Notes: generated by a model not told the origin, from the sequence alone. A stretch of 64,000 nt of DNA from Pantoea deleyi (GCF_022647325.1 NZ_CP071405.1:1922001-1986000); one strand, 5' to 3'. Positions 10,501 to 18,960 are shown, counted from the stretch's first letter. Program-made: numbers and translations.

Positions 10501-11436
10501 ACTGCGCTCAAGGCACAGCTGAAAGGCAAAGTGCAGGAAACGCTGTCGAAAGTGGCCGACGATGGTCTGGAGCAGAGCGGGCTGCATATCTGGAGCTTTG
10601 GCGAGCTGCCCCGCAGCTACGAGCAGAAGCGCGGCAGTTACCAGGTGAAAGCCTGGCCGGCGCTGGTGGATGAGAAAGAGAGCGTGGCGATCCGCCTGTT
10701 TGACAGCGAGCAGGAACAGCAGAAGATGATGTGGCGCGGTCAGCGTCGCCTGCTGCTGCTGAATGTGCCGTCGCCGGTGAAATATCTGCACGAAAAGCTG
10801 CCTAACAAAGCCAAGCTCGGCCTCTACTTTAACCCCTATGGCAAAGTGCTGGAGCTGATCGACGACTGCATCGCCTGTGGCATCGACAAGCTGATGGCGG
10901 AAGCGGGCGGCCCGGCCTGGGATCAGGCCAGTTTTGAGCAACTGCGTGACAAAGTGCGCGGCGAACTCAATGACACCGTGGTCACCATCGCCAGTCAGGT
11001 CGAGCAGATCCTGACGGCCGTCTTCAACATCAACAAGCGTCTCAAGGGACGGGTCGATATGACGATGGCGCTGGCGCTCTCCGACATCAAGGCACAGATG
11101 AGTGGTCTGGTCTATCGCGGCTTTGTCACCGGAAACGGCTGGCAGCGGCTGGCCGATACGCTGCGTTATCTGCACGGCATCGAGCGCCGTCTGGAGAAAC
11201 TGCCGGCCGACCCGCACAGCGATCGTGCCCGCATGTTAAAAGTGCAGGCGGTGGAGCAGGCGTATCAGGCGTGGCGGAATAAACTGCCGCCGCAGCGTCA
11301 GGATGATGAAGAGGTGAAGAACATCCGCTGGATGATTGAGGAGCTGCGCATCAGCTACTTTGCTCAGCAGCTGGGCACACCTTATCCCATCTCCGATAAA
11401 CGGATCCTGCAGACGATGGAGCAGATTGCGAACTGA
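7534..11436 (+). CDS. hrpA: ATP-dependent DEAH-box RNA helicase HrpA
   Basis: A 1300-residue cytoplasmic helicase, the E. coli length. Walker A GETGSGKT is at 100-107 and the DEAH box at 197-200 (IIIDEAHERS); motif III SAT and the arginine-finger motif VI QRKGRCGR follow. After the two RecA domains come the winged-helix, ratchet (HA2) and OB regions and the long HrpA-specific C-terminal region. Bacterial HrpA resolves stalled or collided ribosomes and affects mRNA processing. It stands alone between azoR and the convergent ydgD. Long antisense frames inside it are by-products of its codon use. Confidence 0.98.
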   Translation: MSSPEISPLDALRAQLDGLMLRDRQRLQRRLQGARKVKNPEAQQGIAQELEQEFIAAAQRVAQRRAATPAITFPDNLPVSQKQQDIAEAIRDHQVVIVAGETGSGKTTQLPKICLALGRGVTGLIGHTQPRRLAARTVANRIADELGTSLGGCVGYKVRFNDQVSDLTQVKLMTDGILLAEIQQDRLLMQYDTIIIDEAHERSLNIDFLLGYLRELLPRRPDLKVIITSATIDPQRFSRHFNHAPVIEVSGRTYPVEVRYRPVVDEADDGDRDQLQAIFDAVDELGRESQGDILIFMSGEREIRDTADALNKRDLPHTEVLPLYARLSNAEQNRVFQSHSGRRIVLATNVAETSLTVPGIKYVIDPGTARISRYSFRTKVQRLPIEPISQASANQRKGRCGRVSDGICIRLYAEDDFLSRPAFTDPEILRTNLASVILQMTSLGLGDIAAFPFVEAPDKRNIQDGVRLLEELGALTLNEETGHYKLTGSGRHLSQLPVDPRLARMVLEAQKYGCVREVMIITAGLSIQDPRERPAEKKQASDEKHRRFADKDSDFMAYVNLWNYLAEQQKALSGNLFRRQCKSDFLNYLRVREWQDIYTQLRQVVRELGIPVNSEPAELQQVHCALLSGLLSHIGQKDSDKQEYTGARNTRFAIFPGSGLFKKPPKWTMVAELVETSRLWGRTAGRIEPEWIEPLAQHLIKRSYSEPHWEKSQGAVMASEKVTLYGLPIVAARKVNYGRIDPVLSRELFIRHALVEGDWQTRHAFFRANQKLRSEVEDLEHKSRRRDILVDDETLFAFYDQRIGKEVVSAKHFDSWWKLASRENAELLNFDRQMLMKEGANSVSQLDYPNFWHQGNLKLKLSYQFEPGADADGVTVHIPLPLLNQVEDAGFEWQIPGIRRELIIALIKSLPKPLRRHLVPAPNYAEAFLGRVTAMEMPLVDALAREFRRMTGVTLDREEWQWEQVPDHLKMTFRVVDEHNRKLLEGKDLTALKAQLKGKVQETLSKVADDGLEQSGLHIWSFGELPRSYEQKRGSYQVKAWPALVDEKESVAIRLFDSEQEQQKMMWRGQRRLLLLNVPSPVKYLHEKLPNKAKLGLYFNPYGKVLELIDDCIACGIDKLMAEAGGPAWDQASFEQLRDKVRGELNDTVVTIASQVEQILTAVFNINKRLKGRVDMTMALALSDIKAQMSGLVYRGFVTGNGWQRLADTLRYLHGIERRLEKLPADPHSDRARMLKVQAVEQAYQAWRNKLPPQRQDDEEVKNIRWMIEELRISYFAQQLGTPYPISDKRILQTMEQIAN

Positions 11437-11442
11437 GGGATG

Positions 11443-11470
11443 CGGGGCGCGCAGTCAACGGCGCGCCCCG
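11443..11470. terminator. GC-rich hairpin between convergent hrpA and ydgD
   Basis: A perfect 10-bp stem CGGGGCGCGC/GCGCGCCCCG around an 8-base loop, 6 bases after the hrpA stop. There is no U-tract on either strand, so it may block readthrough or protect 3' ends instead of acting as a classical intrinsic terminator. Confidence 0.55.
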
Positions 11471-11490
11471 GACAGGGTGGTCTGGCTGGC

Positions 11491-12300
11491 TTATTGCGCG
11501 AGCGATTCCAGCTTGTCTTTGAACGAGGTGACCGCAATCGCGCGGTTGTCCGCCAGGTAGCGATCCTTTGCGGCCGGAGCCGAACTCTGCACCGCAATTA
11601 ACTGCCAGCCATTGTCGCTGTTCAGCAGCAGCGGAGAACCGCTGTCGCCCGGCAGCGTATCGCACTGATGGGAGAGCACGGCGCGCTGGGCCCAGCCGGT
11701 GATCAGGCAGTTACTGTGGGAGTAAAGCGTATCGAGATGATCGGCCGGATATCCCGCCTGGGTCACTTTGCGGCCGGTCAGTTTCAGCGCGGCCGTGAGA
11801 TCGCTGCGTGAACCGTCGAACAGGGGGATTGGCGTAATCGCTGACGGCGGATTGCGCAGTATCACAATGCCGTAATCATAGGGTGCCGCACTGCTCGGCA
11901 CGATCCAGCCTTCACCATCCGCCTTTAATTTTGATGCCAGCGAGGGTTCAACCCGCGCGTCGATATCATGCAGCTCGTAGCGCCAGCCTTTGTCGCTGGC
12001 CATAAAACGGAGCGCCACTGGCTTATCAAATTTACCCGGCGGGGCGAGCAGGCAGTGTCCGGCCGTCAGCGCCAGATGCGGAGAGATAAGCGTTGCGGTG
12101 CAGAGGTTGCCGCTTTCAGTCTCCAGCTGACCAATCGCATCCCAGGGTGCTGCGGTAATGTCGGTGATAGCCTGACGATGGTCCTTGCCGAAGAAGAGCA
12201 TTTTAATCTCGGCAGGCGTCGGTGAGTCATCGTCATCATCGGCATGAACAGTAGTGGCAAAGCTGAAAAGTCCAACCATTAACAGGGTAGCCAGGCGCAT
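11491..12300 (-). CDS. ydgD: Trypsin-like periplasmic serine protease YdgD
   Basis: A 269-residue S1-type protease with an N-terminal signal peptide (cleavage after about VHA-21). The catalytic triad is visible: His in LTAGHCLL, Asp in PYDYGIVIL, Ser in PGDSGSPLL. The chymotrypsin-fold Cys residues around the His and Ser elements suggest disulfides and a periplasmic location. E. coli ydgD (273 aa) lies next to asr-ydgU in the same orientation, and that order is kept here. Substrate is unknown. The proximity to the acid-shock gene asr makes a role in periplasmic proteolysis under acid possible, but this is inference only. Confidence 0.85.
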   Translation of the reverse strand: MRLATLLMVGLFSFATTVHADDDDDSPTPAEIKMLFFGKDHRQAITDITAAPWDAIGQLETESGNLCTATLISPHLALTAGHCLLAPPGKFDKPVALRFMASDKGWRYELHDIDARVEPSLASKLKADGEGWIVPSSAAPYDYGIVILRNPPSAITPIPLFDGSRSDLTAALKLTGRKVTQAGYPADHLDTLYSHSNCLITGWAQRAVLSHQCDTLPGDSGSPLLLNSDNGWQLIAVQSSAPAAKDRYLADNRAIAVTSFKDKLESLAQ

Positions 12301-12413
12301 AGAAATCTCAATGGCGAGAAAAGTAACGTTATTGTTATTCCGCAGATACGGTAACTATAGTCGGTGAGCGTTGAAAAAGGGAGTTTTATTGGTTAATCAG
12401 TACGCTACAGCGA

Positions 12414-12494
12414 TCAAATAAAGAAGCTTGCTGCAACAATGCCACACAGGATCATCACCAGCAGAATAATTTCGAAGCGATAGCGACGCACCAT
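12414..12494 (-). CDS. ydgU: 26-residue membrane protein YdgU
   Basis: An ATG at 12494 preceded by GAGGTGG encodes MVRRYRFEIILLVMILCGIV and six more residues: a short basic head and one transmembrane helix. E. coli YdgU (27 aa, starting MVGRYRFE) has the same head and hydrophobic pattern and lies just downstream of asr, as here. A hairpin between asr and this gene suggests partial readthrough from the asr promoter. Function is unknown. It is below usual gene-finder size limits. Confidence 0.8.
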   Translation of the reverse strand: MVRRYRFEIILLVMILCGIVAASFFI

Positions 12495-12514
12495 TTTTTC
12501 CACCTCAGTAAAGA

Positions 12515-12537
12515 AACACCCGGCAGAACCGGGTGTT
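12515..12537 (-). terminator. Terminator/attenuator between asr and ydgU
   Basis: A 9-bp stem AACACCCGG/CCGGGTGTT with a 5-base loop, 38 bases after the asr stop. On the minus strand it is followed by a T-rich stretch (TTTCTTT). It probably ends most asr transcripts and lets some continue into ydgU. Confidence 0.7.
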
Positions 12538-12574
12538 TTTAATCATTATCGCGTGGTCGTGCGCTAAGGCGACC

Positions 12575-13087
12575 TTAGTTTTTAGCAGCTGATTTCACAA
12601 CTTTTTTGTGGTGCATCTTTTTAGCAGCCTGCGCTTTCTGAGCAGGTTTTACTGCTTTTTTGTGGTGCATTTTTTTAGCAGCCTGGGCTTTCTGTGCAGC
12701 TGCTTTTTTGTGGTGCACTTTTTTAGCAGCCTGGGCTTTCTGAGCGGCTGGCTGAGTGGCTTTCTTGTGGTGAACTTTTTTAGCAGCCTGCGCTTTCTGT
12801 GCAGCCGCTTTCTTGTGGTGAACTTTCTTAGCAGCCTGCGCTTTCTGCGCTGCATCTTTCTTCACTGCTTTTTTGTGGTGTTTCTTAGCAGCCTGGGCTT
12901 TCTGTGCAGCTTTATGGTGTTTCTTGTGCGCAGTTTTGTGAACGGTTTTAGCCGGTGCAGCAGCGGTAGTCGTGGTGGTTGTTGCGGCTGGCGCAGCAGC
13001 AGCTGGCGCAGCTGTGGTGTCAGCAGCGAAAGCAACAGAAGACATACCCATAGCAGCGGCGACAACCAGTGCAAATAATTTTTTCAT
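12575..13087 (-). CDS. asr: Acid shock protein Asr
   Basis: The start at 13087 is chosen because the frame then begins with a clean signal peptide ([21 protein letters not shown]) preceded by AGGG. The mature protein is intrinsically disordered: an Ala/Thr/Pro stretch, then six copies of QKAQAAKK followed by (V/M)HHKK, so it is extremely rich in Lys, His, Ala and Gln. Asr is an acid-induced periplasmic protein thought to buffer or chaperone. At 170 residues it is much longer than E. coli Asr (102), mainly through extra repeats. The rstAB genes lie about 1.7 kb upstream and a probable RstA site precedes it. Confidence 0.95.
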   Translation of the reverse strand: MKKLFALVVAAAMGMSSVAFAADTTAAPAAAAPAATTTTTTAAAPAKTVHKTAHKKHHKAAQKAQAAKKHHKKAVKKDAAQKAQAAKKVHHKKAAAQKAQAAKKVHHKKATQPAAQKAQAAKKVHHKKAAAQKAQAAKKMHHKKAVKPAQKAQAAKKMHHKKVVKSAAKN

Positions 13088-13145
13088 TGCAAATCCCTCG
13101 AAGACTATTTTTTCATGTGTAGCCCACTGCGGGGCCGGTGAAGAG

Positions 13146-13207
13146 ACTATAGGGAAAGCAATGCGCGGTGTCCGTGGGTGTTTGGTATCGGCGTGTAACC
13201 GATTGTA
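13146..13207 (-). promoter_or_regulatory. asr promoter with RstA-box-like site
   Basis: On the minus strand, 13207-13194 reads TACAATCGGTTACA, which matches the RstA box TACATNTNGTTACA at all but two specified positions. A -10 hexamer TATAGT lies downstream at 13151-13146, about 60 bases before the asr ATG. In E. coli RstA binds directly at the asr promoter, so activation by RstA under acid is the likely reading. Confidence 0.6.
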
Positions 13208-13246
13208 CAAAGGGGGGAAGAGGCGACCCGCAGGCCGCCCGGATAC

Positions 13247-14734
13247 TCAGTTATTCAGGTAGCGCTGCTCAAGATGCTGGCGGAAAAACGCCGGGTTCAG
13301 CGCTTCACCGGTGGCGTTGATCAGCAGCTGATCGGTGGAGAAACGGCTGCCGTGCTGCCAGATATTCTGTTGCAGCCAGTCGAAGACCGGCTGCAGTTCG
13401 CCGTGCTGAATCAGCTCGCTGAGCTGCGGAATGGCCTGTTTCACCGCCCGGAACAGCTGCGCGGCGTACATCGCGCCCAGCGTGTAGGTCGGGAAGTAGC
13501 CAAAGGCGCCGTCGGTCCAGTGGATATCCTGCATACAGCCGTCACGGTAATTCCCGCGGGTATCCAGCCCCAGCGACTGCATCATCTTCTCATCCCACAG
13601 CGCCGGGATATCCTCAACCTCAATGTCGCCCTCAATCAGCGCCTGCTCGATCTCGTAGCGCAGAATGACGTGGGCCGGGTAGCTCAGCTCGTCGGCGTCA
13701 ACCCGGATCAGGCCCGGCGCCACACGCTGGGTAAGGCGCACGAAATTATCCGCCTGCAGGGCAGGCTGGTCGCCGAAGGTGGCCGTTATCTGCGGCAGAA
13801 TACGCTGCAGGAATTCACGGCTGCGGCCCAGCTGCATCTCCATAAACAGGCTCTGGGACTCATGGATGGCAGTGGAACGCGCCAGCGCCACCGGCTGGCC
13901 GCGCCACTGCTGCGGCAGATTCTGCTCGTAGCGGGCGTGACCGGTTTCATGAATCACGCCCATCATGGCGCTGAGGAACTCCGTCTCGTTGTAGCGGGTG
14001 GTGATACGCACATCTTCCGGCACGCCGCCGCAGAACGGGTGCGCACTGATGTCCAGCCGGCCATGATTAAAGTCGAAGCCCAGCGTCTCCATGATGCTCA
14101 GGCCAAGCTGGCGCTGGGCAGGCACGGCGAACGGCCCCTGCGGCACGATCACCGACTGCTGCGCCTGTTTTTCCACCACCTTCTGCAGCAGATCGGGCAG
14201 CCAGGTTTTCAGTTCGCCAAAGGTCGCATCCAGCCGGGCGCGGGTCATCCCCGGCTCGTAGAGATCCAGCAGCGCATCGTAGCGCGAAGCGCCACTGGCG
14301 TCGGCGCGGCGCTGTGCTTCTTCGCGGCTCAGGCGCACCACCTCTTTGAGGTTGGCGGCGAAACCCTGCCAGTCGTTGGCCGGGCGCTGTGTGCGCCAGG
14401 CATGTTCACAGACTGAACCGGCGATCGACTTCGCCTCAACAAAGTCATCGGGCAGCAGCGTGGCCTGCTGATAAGCCCGCTGGATCTCATTCAGGTTGGC
14501 GCGCTCGACGTCGTTCAGCGACTCCTGTTCAGCGGCCCGGATCCATTCCCCGACCTGCGGGGCAGTCAGGATCTGATGCTGCAAAACACTCATTTCGGCC
14601 AGGGCTTCACCCCGCGCCTGACTGCCGCCTGGCGGCATGGTGGTCTGCATATCACAACCGGCAATGGCGGTGACGTGGCTGAAACGGGAGAGACGCTGAA
14701 AGGTCGCGGTAAGGTGCTGATACGCTGAGGTCAC
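13247..14734 (-). CDS. M32 family metallocarboxypeptidase
   Basis: A 495-residue cytoplasmic carboxypeptidase of the Taq/M32 type. Zn-ligand motif HETGH is at 262-266, with the family-specific HPF at 232-234 and DVRIT at 241-245 upstream, and the later Glu ligand expected around 290 (HESQSLF). M32 enzymes remove C-terminal residues from peptides except Pro. It lies 17 bases downstream of rstB on the same strand, so it may be read from the rstAB transcript; E. coli does not have this gene there. Length is normal for the family. Confidence 0.95.
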   Translation of the reverse strand: MTSAYQHLTATFQRLSRFSHVTAIAGCDMQTTMPPGGSQARGEALAEMSVLQHQILTAPQVGEWIRAAEQESLNDVERANLNEIQRAYQQATLLPDDFVEAKSIAGSVCEHAWRTQRPANDWQGFAANLKEVVRLSREEAQRRADASGASRYDALLDLYEPGMTRARLDATFGELKTWLPDLLQKVVEKQAQQSVIVPQGPFAVPAQRQLGLSIMETLGFDFNHGRLDISAHPFCGGVPEDVRITTRYNETEFLSAMMGVIHETGHARYEQNLPQQWRGQPVALARSTAIHESQSLFMEMQLGRSREFLQRILPQITATFGDQPALQADNFVRLTQRVAPGLIRVDADELSYPAHVILRYEIEQALIEGDIEVEDIPALWDEKMMQSLGLDTRGNYRDGCMQDIHWTDGAFGYFPTYTLGAMYAAQLFRAVKQAIPQLSELIQHGELQPVFDWLQQNIWQHGSRFSTDQLLINATGEALNPAFFRQHLEQRYLNN

Positions 14735-14751
14735 GCAGGACTCCTTGTGTT

Positions 14752-16053
14752 TTATCGCAGCGGAATTTCCCGCAAGGGTAAATCAACCGGCCAGCAAAAG
14801 CGAACGCTGGCGCCGCCCAGCGGGCTGGATTCAATCATGACGCTGCCGCCCAGAGCCTGCGCGATCGAGTGGACGATCGCCAGGCCAAGGCCGCAGCCGC
14901 CAGTGGCGCGGTCACGGCTGGGATCGAGCCGGACAAAGGGTTCAAACACCCGTTCGCGCTCTTCGGGCGGAATGCCCGGCCCATCATCTTCCACCTGCAG
15001 ACAGCCGGTCGGGCCGTCGAACCAGAGACTGACGCGCAGCCGCTGCCGGGCATAGCGCAGGGCATTATTGACCAGATTATCCAGCACCCGTTCCATCAGG
15101 CGGGTATCGGAGACGCCAATGTTCTCACACTGCGGCAACTCCAGGTCGAGCTGCATCGCCGGATTGATGGTGCGGAAGTCATCCAGCCGCTCACGCAGCC
15201 AGTAGGCCAGATCCTGCGTTTTCAGGTTGAGATCGACGCGCGGGCGGTCGAGGCGCGCATAGGTCAGCAGCTCTTCGATCAGGCTCTCCAGCTGGCCGAT
15301 ATCGCGATTCAGCGCCACCCGCTCGTTATCTGTCAGGTTATCGCTCATCTCCAGCCGGTAGCGCAGGCGCACCAGCGGGGTGCGCAGCTCATGCGCGATG
15401 CCATCGATCAGCTGCTTCTTGCTGGCGACAAGAGTGTTGATGTTCTCGGCCATCTGGTTAAACGCGATGCCGAGCCGGAACAGGCTGGAGGTGCTGTCGA
15501 AATGGGTGCGCACATCCAGCTCACCACGGCCAAACCGCTGCGCTGCTTTCTCCAGACGCTGCATCTCCTGCCAGTGTGGCCGCAGCCAGATAAACACCGG
15601 CAGCGCCAGCGACATGCCGATAAAGACCAGCAGAGCTATATCCAGCAGCCGCATCTGGTGCAGATAGAAGAGGTAAGGGATCGGCCCGACGGACAACACA
15701 TAGTGGCTGCGGGGAATATGCTGCAGGAAGGTGTACTGGTCGTCGAGCGCCACGATCTCACCGGCCCGCAAGCGGCGCATATTGCCCTCATCGAGCTGGA
15801 ATTTGCTCATCGGTTCGATATGCAGGTCGAACGACAGACCGAGGTCGAGACTCTTGATGGTCTTGTTCCAGTCGCGCGGCGGGATCTCACGCAGTTCGCT
15901 GCGGATAAGATAGAGCGAGCTGGCCATCAGATCGTTCATCGACTGCCGACCCGCACGTTCCGCGGTGAACTTGTAGACCAGTCCCACCAGCAGCGCCATC
16001 ACCAGAAAGCAGACGAACAGCAGCAGATAGAACTGAATAAAGAGCTTTCTCAT
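14752..16053 (-). CDS. rstB: Sensor histidine kinase RstB
   Basis: A 433-residue inner-membrane kinase (E. coli 433). TM1 is about 7-27, a periplasmic sensor domain about 28-135, TM2 about 136-157, then HAMP. The H-box histidine is H221 (DGIAHELRTPL), followed by N, G1 (DDGPGIP) and G2 (GGCGLGLAI) boxes of the ATPase domain. Its start overlaps the rstA stop by four bases (ATGA). RstB phosphorylates RstA in response to acid/low Mg2+; in E. coli it is under PhoP control. I could not identify a PhoP box upstream. Confidence 0.95.
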   Translation of the reverse strand: MRKLFIQFYLLLFVCFLVMALLVGLVYKFTAERAGRQSMNDLMASSLYLIRSELREIPPRDWNKTIKSLDLGLSFDLHIEPMSKFQLDEGNMRRLRAGEIVALDDQYTFLQHIPRSHYVLSVGPIPYLFYLHQMRLLDIALLVFIGMSLALPVFIWLRPHWQEMQRLEKAAQRFGRGELDVRTHFDSTSSLFRLGIAFNQMAENINTLVASKKQLIDGIAHELRTPLVRLRYRLEMSDNLTDNERVALNRDIGQLESLIEELLTYARLDRPRVDLNLKTQDLAYWLRERLDDFRTINPAMQLDLELPQCENIGVSDTRLMERVLDNLVNNALRYARQRLRVSLWFDGPTGCLQVEDDGPGIPPEERERVFEPFVRLDPSRDRATGGCGLGLAIVHSIAQALGGSVMIESSPLGGASVRFCWPVDLPLREIPLR

Positions 16054-16775
16054 AGGACGCGGGTATCCCAGGCCTGGGGGGCAAACAGATAGCCTTTGTT
16101 ACGGATAGTCTTGATGCGGAACGGCTCGGTGGCGCTGTCGTGCAGCTTCTTGCGCAGGCGCGAGATCGCGACGTCGATGCTGCGGTCAAGCCCGTCATAG
16201 CTGACGCCGCGCAGGGTTTTCAGCAGCGCATCGCGGTTAAGCGTCTGTCCGGCATGGCTGGCGAGTACCCACAGCAGGTCAAAATCAGCGGTCGACAGGG
16301 CGATCTGCTCATCAAACAGCGTGACCTGCCGATTCAGGGCATCGATGGTCAGCGAGCCAAAGCGCAGCATCCGGTTTGCCGCCGGTGCGCTGGGGGTATC
16401 CTCCGGCTGGCCCTGCGTTGACTGACGCAGATGCAGGCGCAGGCGGGCCAGCAGCACCGCAGGCGGGGTAGTCTTCAGGATGTAATCCTGAGCACCCATC
16501 TCCAGGGCCAGAATATGGTTCATGTCGCTGTCCAGCGAGGTGAGCAACACGATAGGGCCCTGCCAGTTGGCCCGCAGATCCCGGCAGATGGTCATGCCAT
16601 CTTTGCCCGGCAGCATGATATCCAGCATCACCAGATCGGGCTGCTGCTCGGCGATCACCGCTTCAGCGCGATCCCCGCGGGTCTCAACAATTACCTCAAT
16701 ATCGTGACGACCCAGGTAGGCCGCAATCAGTGAACCCACTTCGGGTTCATCTTCTACATAAACAATTTTGTTCAT
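16050..16775 (-). CDS. rstA: Response regulator RstA
   Basis: A 241-residue OmpR/PhoB-type regulator (E. coli 239). Receiver residues: acidic pair E8/D9, phosphoacceptor D52 (MLDIMLPGKDG), S80 and K101 (YILKTTPP, the same unusual K-T that E. coli RstA has). The winged-helix DNA-binding domain ends with SRLRKKL and TIRNKGYLF. It controls asr among others, and a good RstA-box match lies before asr in this window. It is the first gene of the rstA-rstB pair and is divergent from an unknown gene at 16954. Confidence 0.97.
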   Translation of the reverse strand: MNKIVYVEDEPEVGSLIAAYLGRHDIEVIVETRGDRAEAVIAEQQPDLVMLDIMLPGKDGMTICRDLRANWQGPIVLLTSLDSDMNHILALEMGAQDYILKTTPPAVLLARLRLHLRQSTQGQPEDTPSAPAANRMLRFGSLTIDALNRQVTLFDEQIALSTADFDLLWVLASHAGQTLNRDALLKTLRGVSYDGLDRSIDVAISRLRKKLHDSATEPFRIKTIRNKGYLFAPQAWDTRVL

Positions 16776-16953
16776 AGTTCACAAAGCAGAGACGGGGGTG
16801 GTCGAAAGCATATCTTTTCCTGGTCCTGAGCTCTACGTTATCGCACGAAATATCCTTAGCTTGCTGGTATATAACCGGCAAAATGTGTAATCATTAGCGC
16901 GGCCTTTCTGCGCCAGGTTTGGGATATTGATGATTACCATGAGGAGCGTTAGT

Positions 16954-17367
16954 GTGTCTGATAAAGAGCTGGCATCAGCCATATACCCCGACCGCATCTG
17001 CTTCAATTACAGTGACTTTCTCTCCGCCTCCTGCAAAAAACGCTGGAGCTTCGTCGATGCAATTTATGGTGTGATGCCGATATTTGGCATGGTGACACGT
17101 AAATCGGCACACCGCTTACAGGGCAGTGACGACCCGTTAAAAGAATTAGCATTACAAATCATTTCTACCCAGGTCAGCGACGAAATCAACATCGCGCGTC
17201 TGATCACGCTGGCAGAACAGCAGCGCATCAGTCGCTTCGATATCCAGCTGCCGTATCCGCTTTCGGCGGAGCAGCTGGACGCAATTCATCATGAATATGC
17301 GAAGCCGCTGAATCTCACACAGCAGGATGACCTGCTGTGCGTCTCGATTCCTCTGCAGTCACACTAA
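16954..17367 (+). CDS. Hypothetical protein, 137 aa
   Basis: I do not recognise this protein. The GTG at 16954 is chosen because GAGGAG lies exactly 7 bases upstream and the protein then begins MSDKELASAIYP; upstream ATG codons at 16930 and 16939 have no ribosome site. There is no signal peptide or convincing membrane helix. Composition is that of a soluble alpha/beta protein with a mostly acidic middle and an amphipathic C-terminal half. It is divergent from rstA and its stop codon overlaps that of the convergent ydgI gene (CTAA shared). E. coli has folM/ydgC between these neighbours, so this is a replacement or lineage-specific gene. Confidence 0.65.
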   Translation: MSDKELASAIYPDRICFNYSDFLSASCKKRWSFVDAIYGVMPIFGMVTRKSAHRLQGSDDPLKELALQIISTQVSDEINIARLITLAEQQRISRFDIQLPYPLSAEQLDAIHHEYAKPLNLTQQDDLLCVSIPLQSH

Positions 17368-18755
17368 GCCGTCAGCTGCCACACGGCGGGCAGCGTTGCC
17401 GCAATCAGTAATCCCATCGCAATCCGCTCCAGCGTGGTCAGCGCAATCTCTGCGCGGCCGCCGCGACGGGCAAACAGAAACAGCAGCAGGCCTGGGGTGT
17501 AGAGCACCACGGACATCATCAGGTGCAGCGGCCCCGACGCATAGAGCAGCCAGATGCCATACAGACTCGCGCCGATGCCGGTCGCCAGCGCTATTGGCTT
17601 GCGCTGCCCATAGACAACCTTGATCAGATATAACCCCACCAGCAGATAGGGCACCAGAATCATTTCAGAGGCGATGGTCAGCAGATTGTTATAGTCGGCT
17701 CCGGTCAGCGCAATCAGGATCAGGCAGAACTGGATGCTGCCGTTGGTCAGCCACAGCGAGGCGGCCGGTGCGTTATGGCGGTTCTGGCGGGCGATGCTGC
17801 GCGGAAAAGCACCCTGCTGGGCCGCAATCAGCGGCACTTCAGCGGCCATAATCGTCCAGCTCAGATAGGCGCCGCACACCGAAATAATCAGTCCCACCGC
17901 AATCACCGCATCGCCCCAGCTGCCCATCAGTCGGGTCATTAACCCGGCCATCGAGGGGTTGCGCATCCCGGCCAGCTCCGCGCGAGGCACTACGCCCAGC
18001 GACAGCAGCGTGACCAGCAGATAGACCAGCAGGGCGGCCAGCACGGCCAGCAGTGTGGCCCGGCCCACATCCTTTTTCTGACGCGCGCGGGCAGAGACCA
18101 CTACCGCACCTTCAACCCCGATAAAGACCCACAGGGTGATCAGCATGGTCTGCTTGATCTGCTCCCATAACGGCGCTCCCAGCGTGACGCCGGAAAAATC
18201 GAAGCGGAAGCGATCATAGTTAAACGCCATTACCGCCAGCACAATAAACAGCAGCAGCGGTACCAACTTGCCCAGCGTCGCCATGAGGTTGATGCTGGCC
18301 GCGGTCTGTACGCCGCGCAGTACCAGCCAGTGAACCAGCCACAGCAGCACCGAGGCACCCAGCATGGCCTGCCAGGTATTGCCGTCGCCAAAGATCACCC
18401 GATCCGGCGTATCGGTGAAGAAGCTCAGGGCGGAGAAAACGATCACCAGATAGGAGACGTTGGCGATCACGGCGCAGAGCCAGTAGCCCCAGGCGGAGCA
18501 GAACCCCATCAGTTCGCCAAATCCGGCGCGGGCATAGGTAAAGATCCCGCCGTCCAGATCGGGCTTCAGGCGGGTCAGCAGCAGCATCGCCAGCGACAGA
18601 AAAATAATGCCGACGCCGGTGATCACCCAGCCCAGCAGCAGCGCCGCCGGGCCCGCCACTGCAGCCATATTTTGCGGCAGACTGAACACGCCCGCGCCCA
18701 GCATCGAACTGAGCACCAGCGCCGTCAGCGCACCGAGACCTAATTTTTTCTCCAA
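17364..18755 (-). CDS. ydgI: APA-family amino acid antiporter YdgI (ArcD-like)
   Basis: A 463-residue transporter with about 12 membrane helices. The N-terminal GAGVFSLPQNMA matches the APC-superfamily substrate-binding G-x-G turn, and the protein resembles the arginine/ornithine antiporter group (E. coli YdgI, 460 aa). Substrate is inferred from the family. It lies between ydgH and the unknown 137-aa gene; in E. coli ydgI is also beside ydgH. It is monocistronic, with a 205-base gap upstream in which I see no further gene. Confidence 0.88.
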   Translation of the reverse strand: MEKKLGLGALTALVLSSMLGAGVFSLPQNMAAVAGPAALLLGWVITGVGIIFLSLAMLLLTRLKPDLDGGIFTYARAGFGELMGFCSAWGYWLCAVIANVSYLVIVFSALSFFTDTPDRVIFGDGNTWQAMLGASVLLWLVHWLVLRGVQTAASINLMATLGKLVPLLLFIVLAVMAFNYDRFRFDFSGVTLGAPLWEQIKQTMLITLWVFIGVEGAVVVSARARQKKDVGRATLLAVLAALLVYLLVTLLSLGVVPRAELAGMRNPSMAGLMTRLMGSWGDAVIAVGLIISVCGAYLSWTIMAAEVPLIAAQQGAFPRSIARQNRHNAPAASLWLTNGSIQFCLILIALTGADYNNLLTIASEMILVPYLLVGLYLIKVVYGQRKPIALATGIGASLYGIWLLYASGPLHLMMSVVLYTPGLLLFLFARRGGRAEIALTTLERIAMGLLIAATLPAVWQLTA

Positions 18756-18960
18756 AACAACCTTCCCGCTAGCATATATGGCTGGGTAAATCGGCTTTCA
18801 TCACTGGGATATCGCAGCGCAGCCGCAATTGACAGAGATAATGTCCGGTAAAACAGGCGGCAGATTTTACGGAGTGTGGCAGGGGATGGCAATGCGTGAC
18901 TATGCAAATCAGCGCAGGAATTATGCAAACAGCAGGGCGGCCGACGCCGCCCTGAAGGGA

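Noticed and set aside
8356..11217. A 953-codon open frame on the minus strand
   Set aside because: It lies wholly antisense to hrpA, is dominated by Gln, Arg, His and Leu with no domain, and arises from the GC-rich codon pattern of the helicase.
16776..16920. A PhoP box upstream of rstA, expected from E. coli
   Set aside because: I could not find two GTTTA-type repeats with the right spacing on either strand, so PhoP control is not claimed.
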